The notes: generated from the sequence alone by a model not told the origin. 64,000 nucleotides of DNA from Tubulanus polymorphus (GCF_964204645.1 NC_134026.1:2418001-2482000), one strand, 5' to 3'; positions 1-14,087 are shown, numbered from the stretch's first letter. Numbers and translations: made by a program.

Positions 1-3000
1 GTCCTTGTATATAAACGAGTTCGAGCCAAATGATTCACGGAACGAAATCTAAATCGTTATTTCTTAAACCGTGCAATTATTATAGGCGAAAGATTAACAT
101 ATTCAAGCGCATACAACTGCAATACAATTGATCGTCAGTGGATTAATGTACAATTGGTTCTGGACGAATGAATAACAAGTACAAGTTACTGCAATACTGA
201 ATCAATAAGCAACTCTAACAGTAACGAATGACGTAGTCGTCGTACGGGACATGTCCTCTTTCTTCATGACTGGGCCGATTATCGGATCAAACCGCGATCC
301 CTGCACCGGTGAACTTCGACAACCCCCCCCCCCTCGATTCGCTCCCTCTCGACGACAAAACACACAACTTCATAAAATCACTGAATCATACGATCACAAA
401 TAAGAACGTCGTCGATCGATGGGTTTCGCGAAAACGATACAAACAGAAATCTATCGAGTGAAACTAATTTATTTTCGCTCGTCACCGATGAGACATTTTG
501 AAAACGCTTCGATTCGCGTTCAGACACGACTCTCGATATCCGAGTTTTGTTCGCGTTCCAATGAACACGCGTTTAGGGCCATTTTACCGATTCGACAAAA
601 GGACTGGTCAATTATTGACCGCCGATGATTATTATTCAATTCAATGTATGAACTTTAGGTCGAGGGTACTTTATCGAAATCGACTTGAGAAAAATAATCA
701 TGAAACGACGAACGAATGACGCTCTCTCTCGGTTCATAACCTCCCGACCAATATCTCATACGCTATTGAGAAGAATAAGAATAATAAACTGGACAGAAAT
801 TCGTAACAATAGATATATCTCTTATATCTTTAATCCGACACTGTATACATGCTCCGGCCAAGTTAAACATCGTCGCCAGATCATCATATCACAAAGCTTC
901 TTTCAGGTATCTTTTGATTTTGAGACCCGAAGCGGCGGCGATGTGATTGTCTCGAAATGCTCGGGTTGCTCGTCGAGCTCCTGCGGGGATCTTCATAACA
1001 ATTCTCATCAATCGCTAGGGGTACTCGGGTATCCGCTTCATCAATGGCAGAAACTTCACCGATCTTTTTATAGTTGAGCACAAGAAAGCCCACAACTGAC
1101 TGCGAGTTATAGACATCAGGGCGAATTGTGGACTGATACAATATGATTTTGATATGATTTATATTCTCCACAAAAATTTTTTATAATTGACAATTATATA
1201 AGATTTACAATATGGAGAGGGATTTACAGTAGTTACTTCCAACTCAAAACCTAACTCAGTATTAGTACTGTGACAAAGTTTCCATTCACAAAGAAATGGG
1301 GACCATTCTGAAATTCCGAACAGACCTGGATCGGTTTTTCGGTCAGTCAAATTTGTCATATTCGCAATAAACTCTTTAGTTGTACAGACGCTCGGTCCGT
1401 TATAAATTCAGGGATGAAAACAGCCCATATTGAAAAAGTCGGAAAATATTTTCAAAAAAAAGAATTTTTTTGGGGAACAAAAATCAGTAACTTTTAGCCA
1501 AAAAACTTACTTCCTTTTGGTCAAAAAGTTAATAGTTTGGGCCTGAATTAGAGCCGCTTTTTGAATGAGACGCCATATTGGTTTCTCCGACTCCACAGTT
1601 GTGCTAACTACCTCCGAAAACTACACTGTTCTCAGGAATAAAGAAAATGTTAGAAAAGGTCGGAAATCCGTCTATAGTCGGAAGATCTTCATCGCTGTAA
1701 ATTGCAACATAGTGTTAGTGTGGCTCTATAGATTCTAATTCATTGCCTAAAAAACCGATATCTAATGTTCGGCAATGTAGAATATTTCGGAAAATCAATG
1801 TTTACCGATGATCAGTGTTTCTAACTGGCGACCCTGCGATCTACTGCGAACACACGCAGTCAAATAATTGAATTATTGCAAAACGCGGATATCGGAAATC
1901 AATTGCTGGTAATTTTACTGTGAAACTGTAATGCACTTCGTCAAATTTGATCATAAATTCAATAAACTTCGTGATCTATGATCATCAGTAAGCTATCAGT
2001 AATCGATCAGTAAGCTATCAGTAATCGATCAGTATAGATCTGACATGAACTGCAATGATATTGATTACTGATGAAGTTTTCATTTGATTTTTCGCGAGAC
2101 ACACCCTCGAGATCGGCGTAAACCTATCCACCCTCGGCAGAGATTCGAAACCCGATGGCGCCTCGAGACTCGACCCTGCCCGACTAGCCAACACAAGTAC
2201 ATGCCATGCACTGGAGAACATACGGCACCAATCACATAAATAGTAGTTTAATTGAAAATGAACTAGAAATTATAAACCGCGATCACATGGAGACGATTTG
2301 GCCCGGGCCAAATTGCTACGGATCAGACCCGAGTTAAATTTGGTCCTGCCTAATTAGAGAGTGCGTTCACGCGTAAATCATACTTAACCATAAACAAAGT
2401 GAAGTGAGTAACTTCTGGAACCTATGGCAATTCACACGCAATGATTTGACCCGTGCTAAAATTTGTTTTGGCCGGCCCAAATTTCGCCCAGGCCAAAAGT
2501 GCACGTATGATCGCATCTTTACACGGAAAAAATATCCTTTCACCCAATGAATTCTTACGGCAACATCTGGACTTGTTTTTGGTTTACGCATCATTTGACA
2601 GTATTAGTGACATGCTGTGAATAGTTACAGTAGAAACTGCAATCATTGACCAACACGCGTGTGTATGTTTACTGATCCATATACGCGCATTAATTGATAA
2701 TCGATGAAACCACTGATCGATTGGTCATCATTATCGCTAAGTGTTTTTCAATAGCGATCGGTCACTTTTTTCGGTCGACGCCTAATGGACGCGATATCGA
2801 TCGCGTATGTCAGTGTTCAGTGATCTGGTACGCTTTACCAGGTGAGAAAAATCCACACGAACCACAACAGTAAAACCGGTGAAGTGGCTAATATCGACAA
2901 CATTTTCGGGCCCTGATTTTTCGAGAATTTCGTCGTTAAAAATGAATATCAGAGAGTGTCTCGATAGAAAGACCGAACGACTCAATGATGCTTTAAGCCT

Positions 3001-3984
3001 TTTTTTTCTATTTTTTGGAACAAGGTCATTTCACATAAAAGATCAGATAATAGTAAAAAATCAATTTAAAATTTTTTTTTGTCATGTCAATATTCAGTTA
3101 GAGATCAGCAAAAAGTGATTTTCTTCATCAATCAATCACAATTTTTGCTCCTCTCTTTTGTTTCTGCATTCATTCTAGGATTATATGTCAAAATAATCAA
3201 ATTAAAAAAAACATTTTCATAAATCATTTCCCTTCCATTTTGAAATGCCTGCAAAATCTTTTCTCATTTTTCATTTCTTCCCTCTCACTATTTCATTAGA
3301 AAAATCTGTACTCAAAGTAACTAAAAAAAGGCCATAAAAAAAGAACCAGGGAGAAATCATTTGGACTCCGTATTGGTTCGATAGATATCGAGTTTAATAT
3401 CATCAATCCTAGAGTCAGAGTCAGGTAAAACTGGTCTCTAAAACCGAACTGGTCTCTGAAACAAATTACGAATATTTCATAGCCAAAGATTACCAACATA
3501 TTTTAGGCAAAATGAACAGAACAAAATGGCCGCATACACTAGGGTTAATAGTTAATCGGTACGTCGATCAAACACTGGTAGGACAAATAAATTGTGCTTG
3601 ATGGGTTTGAATATCGAACGGGTCATGACCGAAAAATACAAACCCGAATAAAAACGATTACGAGCATTAAAAATTGCGCATTCATCGTCTATGATTCCAC
3701 ACCCTGTTTTTCTATATAACATGAAAGGATACGAACAATCGATAGTATCTGCCTGTTCATCCTTTGTTCGGCATATTTCACCAGGATCAGAGAAATGAAG
3801 TTTTTTTTTATCGCGGAGAGCTCGCTGATGCCCCCTAAAAATCGATGATACGGTGATTAGTATTATCTACAACATAGTGATTGTCTGACACAAACACACA
3901 CAAACCCGCGCGCGCACGTGTGAGGGTAGATTAAATCAGCAGCGCGAAATTACTCAACATTCTCAGCAAAAGTGACAGCAATAC
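1..3984. other. Non-coding sequence, probably CUX1 intron
   Basis: No exon-like ORF with convincing splice sites or family similarity is visible on either strand. It holds a short 22-bp direct repeat near 1981-2036 and one MITE at 2273-2522. It most likely belongs to a CUX1 intron, because exon 3 of that gene is not found to the right. Confidence 0.5.
2273..2522. mobile_element. MITE, CCGCGATCACA family, diverged copy 1
   Basis: The left end AAACCGCGATCACATGGAG is inverted at the right end as GTATGATCGCATCTTT. The interior has GGCCCGGGCCAAATT and GGCCCAAATTTCGCC palindromic blocks also seen at 11852-12180. No coding capacity. Confidence 0.65.
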
Positions 3985-4999
3985 GGGGCTGTCAATAGAC
4001 AGGGATCACGAACTGTCAATAGACAGGGATCACCAGCCATCAATAGACAGGGATCACTTGCTGTCAATAGACAGGGATCACTTGCTGTCAATAGACAGGG
4101 ATCACGAGCCATCAATAGACAGGGATCACTAGCTGTCAATAGACAGGGGTCACTAGCTGTCAATAGACAGGGAGCACTAGCTGTCAATAGACAGGGATCA
4201 CTAGCTGTCAATAGACAGGGATCACCAGCCATTAATAGACAGGGATCACTAGCTGTTAATAGACAGGGATCATGAGCTGTCAATAGACAGGGAGCACTAG
4301 CTGTCAATAGACAGGGAGCACTAGCTGTCAATAGACAGGGATCACGAGCTGTCAAACGACAGGGAGCACTAGCTGTCAATAGACAGGGAGTACTAGCTGA
4401 TAATAGACAGGGATCACTAGCTGTCAATAGACAGGGAGTACTAGCTGTCGATAGATAGGGATCCTGAGCTGTCAATAGACAGGGAGCACTAGCTGTCAAT
4501 AGACAGGGATCACTTGCTGTCAATAGACAGGGATCACTAGCTGTCAATAGACAGGGAGCACTAGCTGTCAATAGACAGGGATCACCAGCCATTAATAGAC
4601 AGGGATCACTAGCTGTTAATAGACAGGGATCACGAGCTGTCAATAGACAGGGAGCACTAGCTGTCAATAGACAGGGAGCACTAGCTGTCAATAGACAGGG
4701 ATCACGAGCTGTCAATAGACAGGGAGCACTAGCTGTCAATAGACAGGGAGTACTAGCTGACAATAGACAGGGATCACTAGCTGTCAATAGACAGGGAGTA
4801 CTAGCTGTCAATAGATAGGGATCCCGAGCTGTCAATAGACAGGGAGCACTAGCTGTCAATAGACAGGGATCACGAGCCGTCAATAGACAGGGAGTACTAG
4901 CTGACAATAAATAGGGATCCCGAGCTGTCAATAGACAGGGAGCACTAGCTGTCAATAGACAGGGATCACGAGCTGTCAATAGACAGGGATCGCAAACTG
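3985..4999. repeat. 24-bp minisatellite, about 42 units, with 360-bp higher-order period
   Basis: The consensus unit is AGCTGTCAATAGACAGGG followed by ATCACT or a variant. Each unit contains CTGTC-AATA-GACAG, a 5-bp stem hairpin. Variant units recur exactly 360 bp (15 units) apart, for instance the CCAGCCATTAATAGAC block at 4225 and 4585 and the GATAGGGATCC block near 4454 and 4814. Because 24 is divisible by 3, the minus strand stays open for 363 codons (3963-5054) as a DPCLLTAS-type octapeptide repeat. I treat this as a repeat by-product rather than a gene. Confidence 0.95.
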
Positions 5000-5054
5000 T
5001 CCAAAAGATCCCACTAATCACCAATAATTCATTACACAGCGCAATCATATGCAA

Positions 5055-7225
5055 TTAGTTGATGCATGGGCTCGTTTTTGAGTCCACGGTTGAAGCTATG
5101 AATTAATCAAACAAGATGAAGAACTATGTTATCTAGCTAATAAAGATGACGATACAAGTGAAACATGCAGGTTGTGAAGCTGCACGAGGCGACAGTCAGG
5201 AATTTGACACTATTACCAGCTTGAATCATCTCGAAAATAAATACAGTAATATCGTCGATATAATGTTCACGCACGGTCGTCAATCGAGTCCTTATATGAT
5301 CCTAAACCTTTAAAAAACCTTAAGACTAGTCCTAAGTTTTTAGATCGTCTATAGATGGTCTTAGACTGGTCTAGGCCATGAATGCGCAACAGGCTTCCGT
5401 TTTATAAATGAATTAACTGTTCAGATTGTTTTATTTGAATATGATAATATTTGGTGCTGAAAATTCATACCCAGCTTCACCGAAACTATAGAAAGTAGTA
5501 GCAGCAGCGTCGACTAATACCGGACGATGCACATCACTGTATAGAGATTGAACCAATAACCCGATGTAGGGAATGTAGGGAACGTGAGTTCATCTTATTT
5601 GAAAGAATATCAAACGCGAATGAGGAGACCGGCGACAAAGTCAAAAATACGATTGATACTCGCTTATAGTTTCTACCAATCACAGCGCGACATGTCTGAT
5701 TAGTTGCCGCTTATAATGGATATAAGAATATTCAAAGCTGTAGCAGCAGCAGCATCACTAGCAGCAGTAGCCCCACCGATTACGCAATATTCTCAGAAAA
5801 GATCACAGCAAAAACAGATGACTATCGCGCTGTATCAGACTGATCAGATAGTTCTCCAAATAATGCACGCATAAAAAATGGAAAAGAGGAAATGAGAGCT
5901 TAAAAAAAGCACGCACCTACCTGAGTCTAAATAACAGAGGCACAAGTAAATTCGTGCTCCGCGATAGAGGGATAATGTTACTCCCGATATACCAGAGTAA
6001 ATTTCTATATGAATACCATTTGAACGAGTGGCATTCAACAAGTATACATATCCCCGAGTAAGTATTGGTTTTTATTGCCGCATACCAGCTAGCTCATCTC
6101 CTGATCACTGAATACTGCTTAGTCACATAACCATTTCATTGTAATGTATACCATCAGAAAAATATGCTCGTTGCAACCCTCTCCCTCTCTCTCTCCCAGT
6201 TCTCTCTCTCTCCCAGTTCTCTTTCTCTCTGTACTGTCATGTTGATGTATGTATGGCTAGAAGAGATGACTATACCCGGCAATATGATACATTATTTACT
6301 GAACCAATAAACCAACCCCCGAGTCTCTCCCGTCAATACATCATTATAAAACATGCATAATTCGATTTCTTTTGTGCCGAAATCCCGAGCAGCGCCGCCG
6401 ACAAAAAAAAACAACATCAAAAGACGAATTGATGTTCGTTTGAAGGTATAGCAAGCGGTCTATCTCTCTCTCTTCATAGACAGGTGATAGAATACGAGCG
6501 GCAGATTGAGGGGCCGAGTTGAAGTCGATTACTGTTGTTTCTACGATATGGGATATTATCGATACGATTTTCGTCGATACAATTATCGTCTATCGTCGAT
6601 ATGAAACTCGTCCACCGAGAACGAATCACACTTGACCGCGGCCGGTTTAGAAACGAGAGACCTCCGAAATCGGACGCCGACTCGACCGCTGACGACAAAA
6701 ATCTGCACGCGAAGAAACGTCTTCGGTGTGAATAAACGGATCGATGTAAAATGTGTCTTACGCACCAGTGCAATATGATGCACGAGGGACCTAAAGCCAA
6801 CACGTCAATACCACCAATATCTACACAGATGAATATTTAATCGCAAAATTCCCGGCAAAAATACAAGCTTCATCAAGCACTAATGTGTCATGGGTTATCA
6901 ATGCACTTAATAATTCCCTGTGCTCAGCGGTCGGGCATCTAAAACGCATTATTCACAACACTTTAATCTGTTTTCGTTTGATTTATTTAGCTTTGAATGT
7001 CTTCGGCTCCTAATTTCTTTAAAACCCGCCGACGATATTGGCAATATGTAATTGGGAAAACAAGAGAAGCAGAAAACTGCGTCCTATCGATCGTAATATC
7101 GGGCGAAATAAAGCCGACATTAAGGGGGCACAATTGTAAATTGATGAAGCCAGCGATGATTTTGATCATCAGTTGTCAGGAAACGAGTCGAAAGACCTAT
7201 AAATCTATGGGCATTGCTCGAGGCA
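5055..7225. other. Intronic or intergenic sequence without a recognisable gene
   Basis: It contains a degenerate inverted-repeat relic at about 5290-5395 (CTTAAGACTAGTCC, then GGTCTTAGACTGGTCTAGG, then GCGCAACAGGC) related to the element at 10476-10615, and a short CT-rich tract near 6180-6230. No coding exon is supported. Confidence 0.4.
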
Positions 7226-7392
<167 letters not shown>

Positions 7393-7726
7393 CGCCAGCG
7401 GGATATCCCGCAGCACGGATCACGTGCAAATAAAGCAACAGGTTACAGCGAAATTAGATCGTTCAACAAAACAACGATTCATGTCACAAACACCTCGATA
7501 CAAAAACAGTGAGGACACAATATCGCCTGCCATCGTCCCAATTACCCATGTGAATCATGCCTTCAAGGAGTGAGGAGTGAGGAGTGAGGAGGAATGAGTG
7601 AATGGAATCTTTTAAACTTTTAATAGTCAATAGGAATACATATATGCTTCGTTCAATTACAGGAACTAATAATCTTCGACAAATCTTTGACGACACTATA
7701 CGAGATTAAATAATCGTTTTGTCAGC

Positions 7727-7750
7727 GAGACAGAGAGGGAGAGGAAGGAG

Positions 7751-7819
<69 letters not shown>

Positions 7820-8059
7820 AGGGAGAGAGGGATAGAGAGGAAGAGGGAGAGAGGGAGAGAGAGAGGGAGAGAGCGGGAGAGAGGGAGAGGGAGAGAGGGA
7901 GAGAGCGGGAGAGAGGGAGAGAGAGGGAGAGGGAGAGAGAGGGAGAGAGAGAGAGGGAGAGGAAGAGAGGGAGATGGAAAGGGAGAGGGAGAGAGGAAGA
8001 GGGAGAGAGGGAGAGAGAGAGGGAGAGAGAGGGAGATGGAAAGGGAGAGGGAGGGAGAT
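7727..8059. repeat. GA-rich compound repeat, ~330 bp
   Basis: A pure (GA)n core at about 7755-7810 grades into GGGAGA-type hexamer variants up to 8059. It is a second polypurine tract 330 bp from the first. Confidence 0.95.
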
Positions 8060-10150
8060 ACTCACACGATACATCAATACTGATCAACATCGAATGCACT
8101 GATGAAGAATAAGAAACAGGCGAAGGATGACGTCTTGATCGCGCGGCGATATTTTTTGCGCCAACGCCGTCGTCAGATCTCGGCTAACCCGATCAATCAT
8201 TTTGCCAATGTTCCATTTGCTTGCGTTCCGAAACCCCCCTCGAATCGATCAATGACACAAAGTAATAAGAATTGATCACCGATCTCTCTCTTTGTCTCCG
8301 TATAATGACTCACGAGCGAATTTAAATAAAATATCTCGCGTTCCGTTTCTTACGTCTCGATAGCGAGAAACACGAGATATCGATACGATCCATCGATACG
8401 CACAAATATGTCGATTATCGCAATTAAACCGAGTCGATTCGAAACGATACGAAACGTCTGAAAAACCGTTCAATTATGAACTGATCAAACGATCTTCGTT
8501 GTATTCGCGATCGATAAACCACGTTATTAAGACCAAAAAACCAATTTCAAATGGACCGATTCAGACTGACCAAAATACCAATCCAGTTCCATTCAAGATT
8601 TTAGAACGGACCAGTTTTCTGTGCGTGAATATACAACCTGGAATTGCTTTTAATCGGAGTGTTGCATCTAGCTGGACCAGTGATGACCAGTGATTTGGTT
8701 CGTTCCAGGTACGCACCCAATTGCGATGGGCTAACTAAGCGATAGTCCGTACACGGACTTTCAGAATTCAAGATGGCGCAAGATGAAAGAAATAACATAA
8801 TCATTTGCCAGGATTATCATTAGTGAAACGAGTAGATGTTGAATACAGCAAATAACATTATCGTGTATTTCTTGACCAATCCGTGAATTATCACCGATAA
8901 AGATGTGACGAATAGATATCACAAATATCAAAGAAGTCAAATATCATTTATCAATCAATCAATCACATTAATAATCAATCAGCGAATTCAATCAATAAAT
9001 CATAACGTTCATACGTGCTCCATCACCATTCGGTCGCGTATCTATAGCAACCAATGGCAGAAAATTCATGAGTGTGCACGCTGGCAGAAACATTAATGAT
9101 TCTGAAGCAAAAGCAATGCAATACAAGCAATTATCGAAACATCGAAGTCTGTTGGCGTCCATCTCATCTCGTCTCTCCGTCGTTGTCGTCGTGTATGATC
9201 AGGCGAGAGGTTCAACCCGAATGTAATCCAGCCGATAATCTATTAACAAAACAAACAGCTGCACCGACAATCCCTGCAACAATGCGCTAATAGCATTCTG
9301 GCGATACCGATCGATCGCATGTCGATTTGACAAAAACAGAAGGAAAAAAAAAGTAGGGTCGTTGGGGGGGAGGGGGCGTAGGGCTATGATGGTTTCGTCT
9401 TCAATTTGCGATTCAATCTTTTTTCTAAGAAATCGCGCGTCGTGAAGCTAACAGTGAAAGTATCGCACCGATTCAATTAGAAATCTACAGAACAACGAGA
9501 CACTTAAAAACCCGATACCTCTCAATATTTTCAGAAGTTTGAACTTCAACATTTTTAATTGCGCTTAACAAACCAATCCCCATATGACTACAATTTATTC
9601 ACAAAGATAATGACTAAAAAAAAATGTTGGGAGTGGTTTTCGATTCTCATGAAATAATATATATAAATATATATATATATATGTTTCTTGTAAAAGGTCA
9701 ATAAAACTTCCACCCATCCAAGTTTAGTGACTGAAACAATCTTTATGTAGGTTTCCCTTTCTATTTGGGATTAGGTCATCTCGATGGATTTTACAGGAAG
9801 CCTAAAGAAATCATGATTCACAATGTCTCACAAACACAATGATAGCACTGATAATGCTTCGTCGAAAAGGATATCAAGGGTCACCTTCGGCAAAGACATC
9901 TAAATATGAGCGATGGTTATTCAATTACATCAATTTGACCAACCGAATGGGTGGGGTGCAACAATGGGTGCTGAAATATCCTTTATGAAGTATCATGACC
10001 TCAATAAGTGAGTATCATGACTTCAATATTTTCATATCAGCTTCATTGGATTCGCTTGAAATGGTTTACGCAAGAATGACGATTGCCTGGGCTGAAATTT
10101 ATAGATGTGGGGGCAAAATGAGCCCCGAGGACATTTTACAAATTAGTCGG
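8060..10150. other. Intronic or intergenic sequence without a recognisable gene
   Basis: No exon is supported. It includes a short TATATA tract near 9658-9682 and A-rich and G-rich homopolymers near 9340-9375. Confidence 0.4.
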
Positions 10151-10154
10151 TTAA

Positions 10155-10446
10155 CCCTTTCAGTGCGTCTATATCGAAGTGCGGTGTATTAATCGGTGAT
10201 GGGCTTTGCTAGTACACTGCATCGCAGTGTATTGATATTATTAATAATTTGTTTTTATCTCTATCAAAAGATGGCAGCACTTGTCAAACATAGTGAACTT
10301 TTAGTAACTAACGATACACCGCGTCATGGTGTAGACGCACCAAAGTGGTGCGCCCGTTCTTCAACACTTTGGGGTGGATGGAATCTTTATGAATTTTCAA
10401 ATTATCTCCAACACTTTTGGGTATTAATTAGTCAGCACTGAAAGGG
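10155..10446. mobile_element. piggyBac-type MITE, 292 bp, flanked by TTAA
   Basis: The ends CCCTTTCAGTGC (10155-10166) and GCACTGAAAGGG (10435-10446) are perfect 12-bp inverted repeats. They are flanked by TTAA at 10151-10154 and 10447-10450, the target duplication typical of piggyBac. No transposase is encoded. Confidence 0.85.
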
Positions 10447-10475
10447 TTAATAGCATGGTTTCTCATTGATACTCT

Positions 10476-10615
10476 GGGGCCAGTTGCACAGTCGTGACTT
10501 AAGTCAAAAAGTGGTCTTAAATCTAAAGACTGGTCTTAAGTTGTTAGATTGGCTATAGAACTTAGTTGGTCTTAGACTGGTCTTATGTCTAAACCATGAC
10601 TATGCAACAGGCCCC
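10476..10615. mobile_element. Short palindromic MITE with GGGGCC ends, 140 bp
   Basis: GGGGCCAGTTGCACAGTC at the left is inverted at the right as GACTATGCAACAGGCCCC. The interior repeats TGGTCTTA motifs in both orientations. Related copies appear at about 5290-5395 and 61762-61877. Confidence 0.75.
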
Positions 10616-11420
10616 TGGTGTTTATCATCCACGTTAAGGATTTACCCCAACTTTGGAACCAAGTCTCCAAGAAACCTGGCCTGCTATTTTGCATAAATAT
10701 TAAGGAGGGCAGAAACGCTGGTTGAACGCAAGGGCGGGAAAGATTTCGGTTTGAAGGTTCTCATTTTTTTTCAGACATTTATATCGTCTGAAAGGGAAAT
10801 ACACATCAATACACTGAGAACACACGGGAACACGTCATACGAATAACCCCTATAAGACCCAAAAGAGATATTCACAAAAAAAGAGCAAACATCTAAGCTA
10901 AAATTACTGGTCCAAATATACGCCAATATAAATCATTTATACCACATAAAACTAGAATGAGAATCTCCTGATATCGATCAGAATGATCCCGCGAACAAGA
11001 TGCGAAGATTCAAGGAACTCGATTCCTCGAATCGCGCGACAACTTTTCTCCACTAAAGCGATCGATGATTTTCGTTATCCGATGAGAATTCGGCTGTTAG
11101 CCGGTCAAAACTAAAAACAAACCACCGATAACAACATCGGGCTACATCATATCCGGAAGAATAACATCAGACGCTCCATTTTTATGAGCGACCGAAGTCA
11201 AACGCGTGTTGTTATTCGAGAACATGGAAACATCATCACAGCGTCGACGGATTACATTCGTACATCCATCCGTCAATTTACAACATCAACATCAATCAAT
11301 TCGTAGAGAAAATGGACCGACTGGTCTGATCGGGCATGATTGATTTTTCTCTAGGTGATTCTCAACAGATTGGCCTCGTCGACTGATCGTACACCGCGAT
11401 CCTCCGCAATCGCACGCATC

Positions 11421-11830
11421 GTATGACGATATACGATCAGATCTTCATCGTATGACAATCTACGATCGGATCTTGATCGTATGACGATCTACGATCAGAT
11501 CTTCATCGTATGACGATCTACGATCAGATCTTCATCGTATGACGATCTACGATCAGATCTTCATCGTATGACGATCTACGATCAGATCTTCATCGTATGA
11601 CGATATACGATCAGATCTTCATCATATGACGATCTATGATCAGATCTTCATCGTATGACGATCTACGTTCAGATCTTCATCGTATGACGATCTACGATCA
11701 GATCTTCATCGTATGACGATCTACGATCAGATCTTCATCGTATGACGATCTAAGATTAGATCTTCATCGTATGACGATATACGATCAGATCTTCATCGTA
11801 TGACAATATAGGATCTGATCTTCATCGCGG
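11421..11830. repeat. 29-bp minisatellite, about 14 units
   Basis: The unit is GATCTACGATCAGATCTTC plus ATCGTATGAC, repeated head-to-tail with few substitutions. It is rich in GATC and in short palindromes. At 29 bp it cannot keep a reading frame. Confidence 0.95.
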
Positions 11831-11851
11831 CTAGTTCTGTACTGGATACTT

Positions 11852-12180
11852 AAGCCGCGATCACACGGAGACGATTTGGCCCGCGCCAAATTGGCACGGA
11901 TCAGGCACGGGCCAAATTTGGCCCGTGCCTAATTAGAGAGCGCGTTCACACGCAAACCATCCACTCGATACTAAACCATGCTCAAACAAAGCGAAGTGGA
12001 TCATTTCAGGTACTAGTTGCAATTCAAACGCGATCATTTGTCCAGTGCTAAAATTAGGCTCGGGCCAGGTCCGATGATTTTGGTCGGGCCAAACAGGCCC
12101 GGGCCCATTTGGCACCCGTGTGAACAGTTGTTCCGGGCCAAATTTGGCACGAGCCAAAAATGCTCGTGTGATCGCGGCTT
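11852..12180. mobile_element. MITE, CCGCGATCACA family, copy 2, ~329 bp, best preserved
   Basis: AAGCCGCGATCACACG (11852-11867) and CGTGTGATCGCGGCTT (12165-12180) are perfect 16-bp inverted repeats. The interior is a series of nested palindromes such as GGGCCAAATTTGGCCC and GGCCCGGGCCC, giving strong foldback potential. It abuts the 29-bp minisatellite. Confidence 0.85.
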
Positions 12181-14087
12181 TTATCTACCCAACATGAGGT
12201 TAACTCTAACATTCCTAGAACCGACTGAGGAAAGAAGAGGACTGACCACAGTATTATTTATACACTACATTATTTAGAACGTTGAAGCGTTCTCACCAGT
12301 GAAAAGTTCTAAAATAGAACAGCGGAACAGTCTAGACCAACTGAAAAGATTAATCCAGTTCACTCTAAATATTGGAACGAACTAGTTCTTATGTGTGTGA
12401 TGAAATGACTTTGCTTTAGTCCACACAACGAGCCAAACGAACTAACTCGTGTGAGCAGGGTTAGAACTATCGTGCAAAACCAGTCCTTGGAAGTAAGGTG
12501 AATCAGAAATTGTCTATCATGGCTTTAAAACAGAACGCTTGTTTTTTTTTCCTTCGCACAAACGTTAACCGGTGACTGTGAGCAGCGGAGGGGCTACGAC
12601 GACGACGAACCCTAGTTACTGACACGAATGTACACACATCATCAACCGTAATCAATGTACGCAATAATCGACAGTTTTAAATGCTGAAAATTCCCATTAA
12701 CCGGCGACATCGCCGGAGAAAACAATTTATTTCTAGCCGATCTGATTAACGAGTAAATCGGTTAATCTCGGCGTAAAACCGAATGAATGTTACTAATGTG
12801 GTTCAATAAACTTACGATTAAATGGTATATTTTCATTATATGTTGACAGGTTAAACGTGCGGTCGACTACGGCGTAACCCGAGTTCAATCAAACAGCAAA
12901 CAAAAACAAATTTGTATTCGTCATGATTGAATTATGAAACCCCCGAAATCAAACGGAAAGTTACCTAACTGAGCAGCATCGATGAACTTATAATCATAGT
13001 AAATGACCGGTAATAATCGGGTGTTATTTATTCTAAAAACCTCCAGCAAACAACAAACATCCAGAAATAGAGTTTTGGGTAGGGTTTGGGAGAAATTATG
13101 TCGAAGGTAGTTCGATAGATGAAGATGAGAGTTATGCCATAAGACATTTATGTTTAGAGTTAAAGAGATTTATGGTCAAAGGTGCACCCAAAACCAAGAT
13201 TGTGTATCTAACATCAATTCAATTCAATTTATTTTATTGTGTATAAATCGGACTAATAATAGTTAGTTAATGATTTCAATACGTCCAATACCGTGTTTTT
13301 CTGAATGAGATACATGTATATTTATATCCATGTCATTACAGCTTTTCTGAGGCTCTATCCGATACGTCCTCGCAGTTATTTCATTTGTCCGATATCCTGA
13401 AGATGGCGCTGCTCTTCATTCAAAACAAACTCAGGGAAATTAATCGAACCCCTGGGAAGATGGACTCCAGAAACAATTGAAACGTTTAAAAACCTAACGC
13501 ACATGACACGGAGAAACACAGAGATACAGAAACAACACGGAACAAACACGTCTGATCCAGGAAATGTGTCATGTTTCTCGTTTCTCATAAACATAAACAT
13601 TACAGGGAAACACTCAGAAACATGTTTCTGTCTCCTGTTTCTGTTTCCTTACATCGTGTGCGTTGGGCTTAGGAGGCAGAAACTAAAGTAGGCTTAGTCG
13701 GTGATATGTATATGAACGTTTGCTGAAGCATTATTAAAAACGCTGAATGACTGAACAAATTATCGAACCAATAATACAAGTCAAATGATAATGATTTTTG
13801 ATGCGAGATGGCATCCGCAGTGGTCGGGCGCAACCATCAATCACCGTGAATGATGATAATAAGAGGCCAATCGCGATGAAACATATGAGAGCAGCACCGG
13901 CGCTGCGAGCATTACCAGCACCAGCTACAGCCATATAGTCGTCGAACTATCGGCGTCGCCAAAACTTACGAACAAACAAACCTATCACACACACACATGT
14001 TAATAGCCCTCAGACACGAAACACCGCGGCAACACAAACACAACAATGACACAGCCGTACGTAACCGATAGCAACACAATGACTTAC
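12181..14087. other. CUX1 intron sequence downstream of exon 2, no further exon identified
   Basis: Read on the minus strand, this follows the exon 2 donor. I searched for the next conserved CASP segment and did not find it. A GAAACA-rich repeat lies at about 13500-13650. Confidence 0.45.

Noticed and set aside
3985-4999. CRISPR-like regular repeat array
   Set aside because: The 24-bp units are directly adjacent with no unique spacers, and the window is eukaryotic.
3963-5054. 363-codon minus-strand ORF made of DPCLLTAS-type octapeptides
   Set aside because: It is entirely the 24-bp minisatellite read in its stop-free frame, with no splice or promoter signal and no unique coding sequence.
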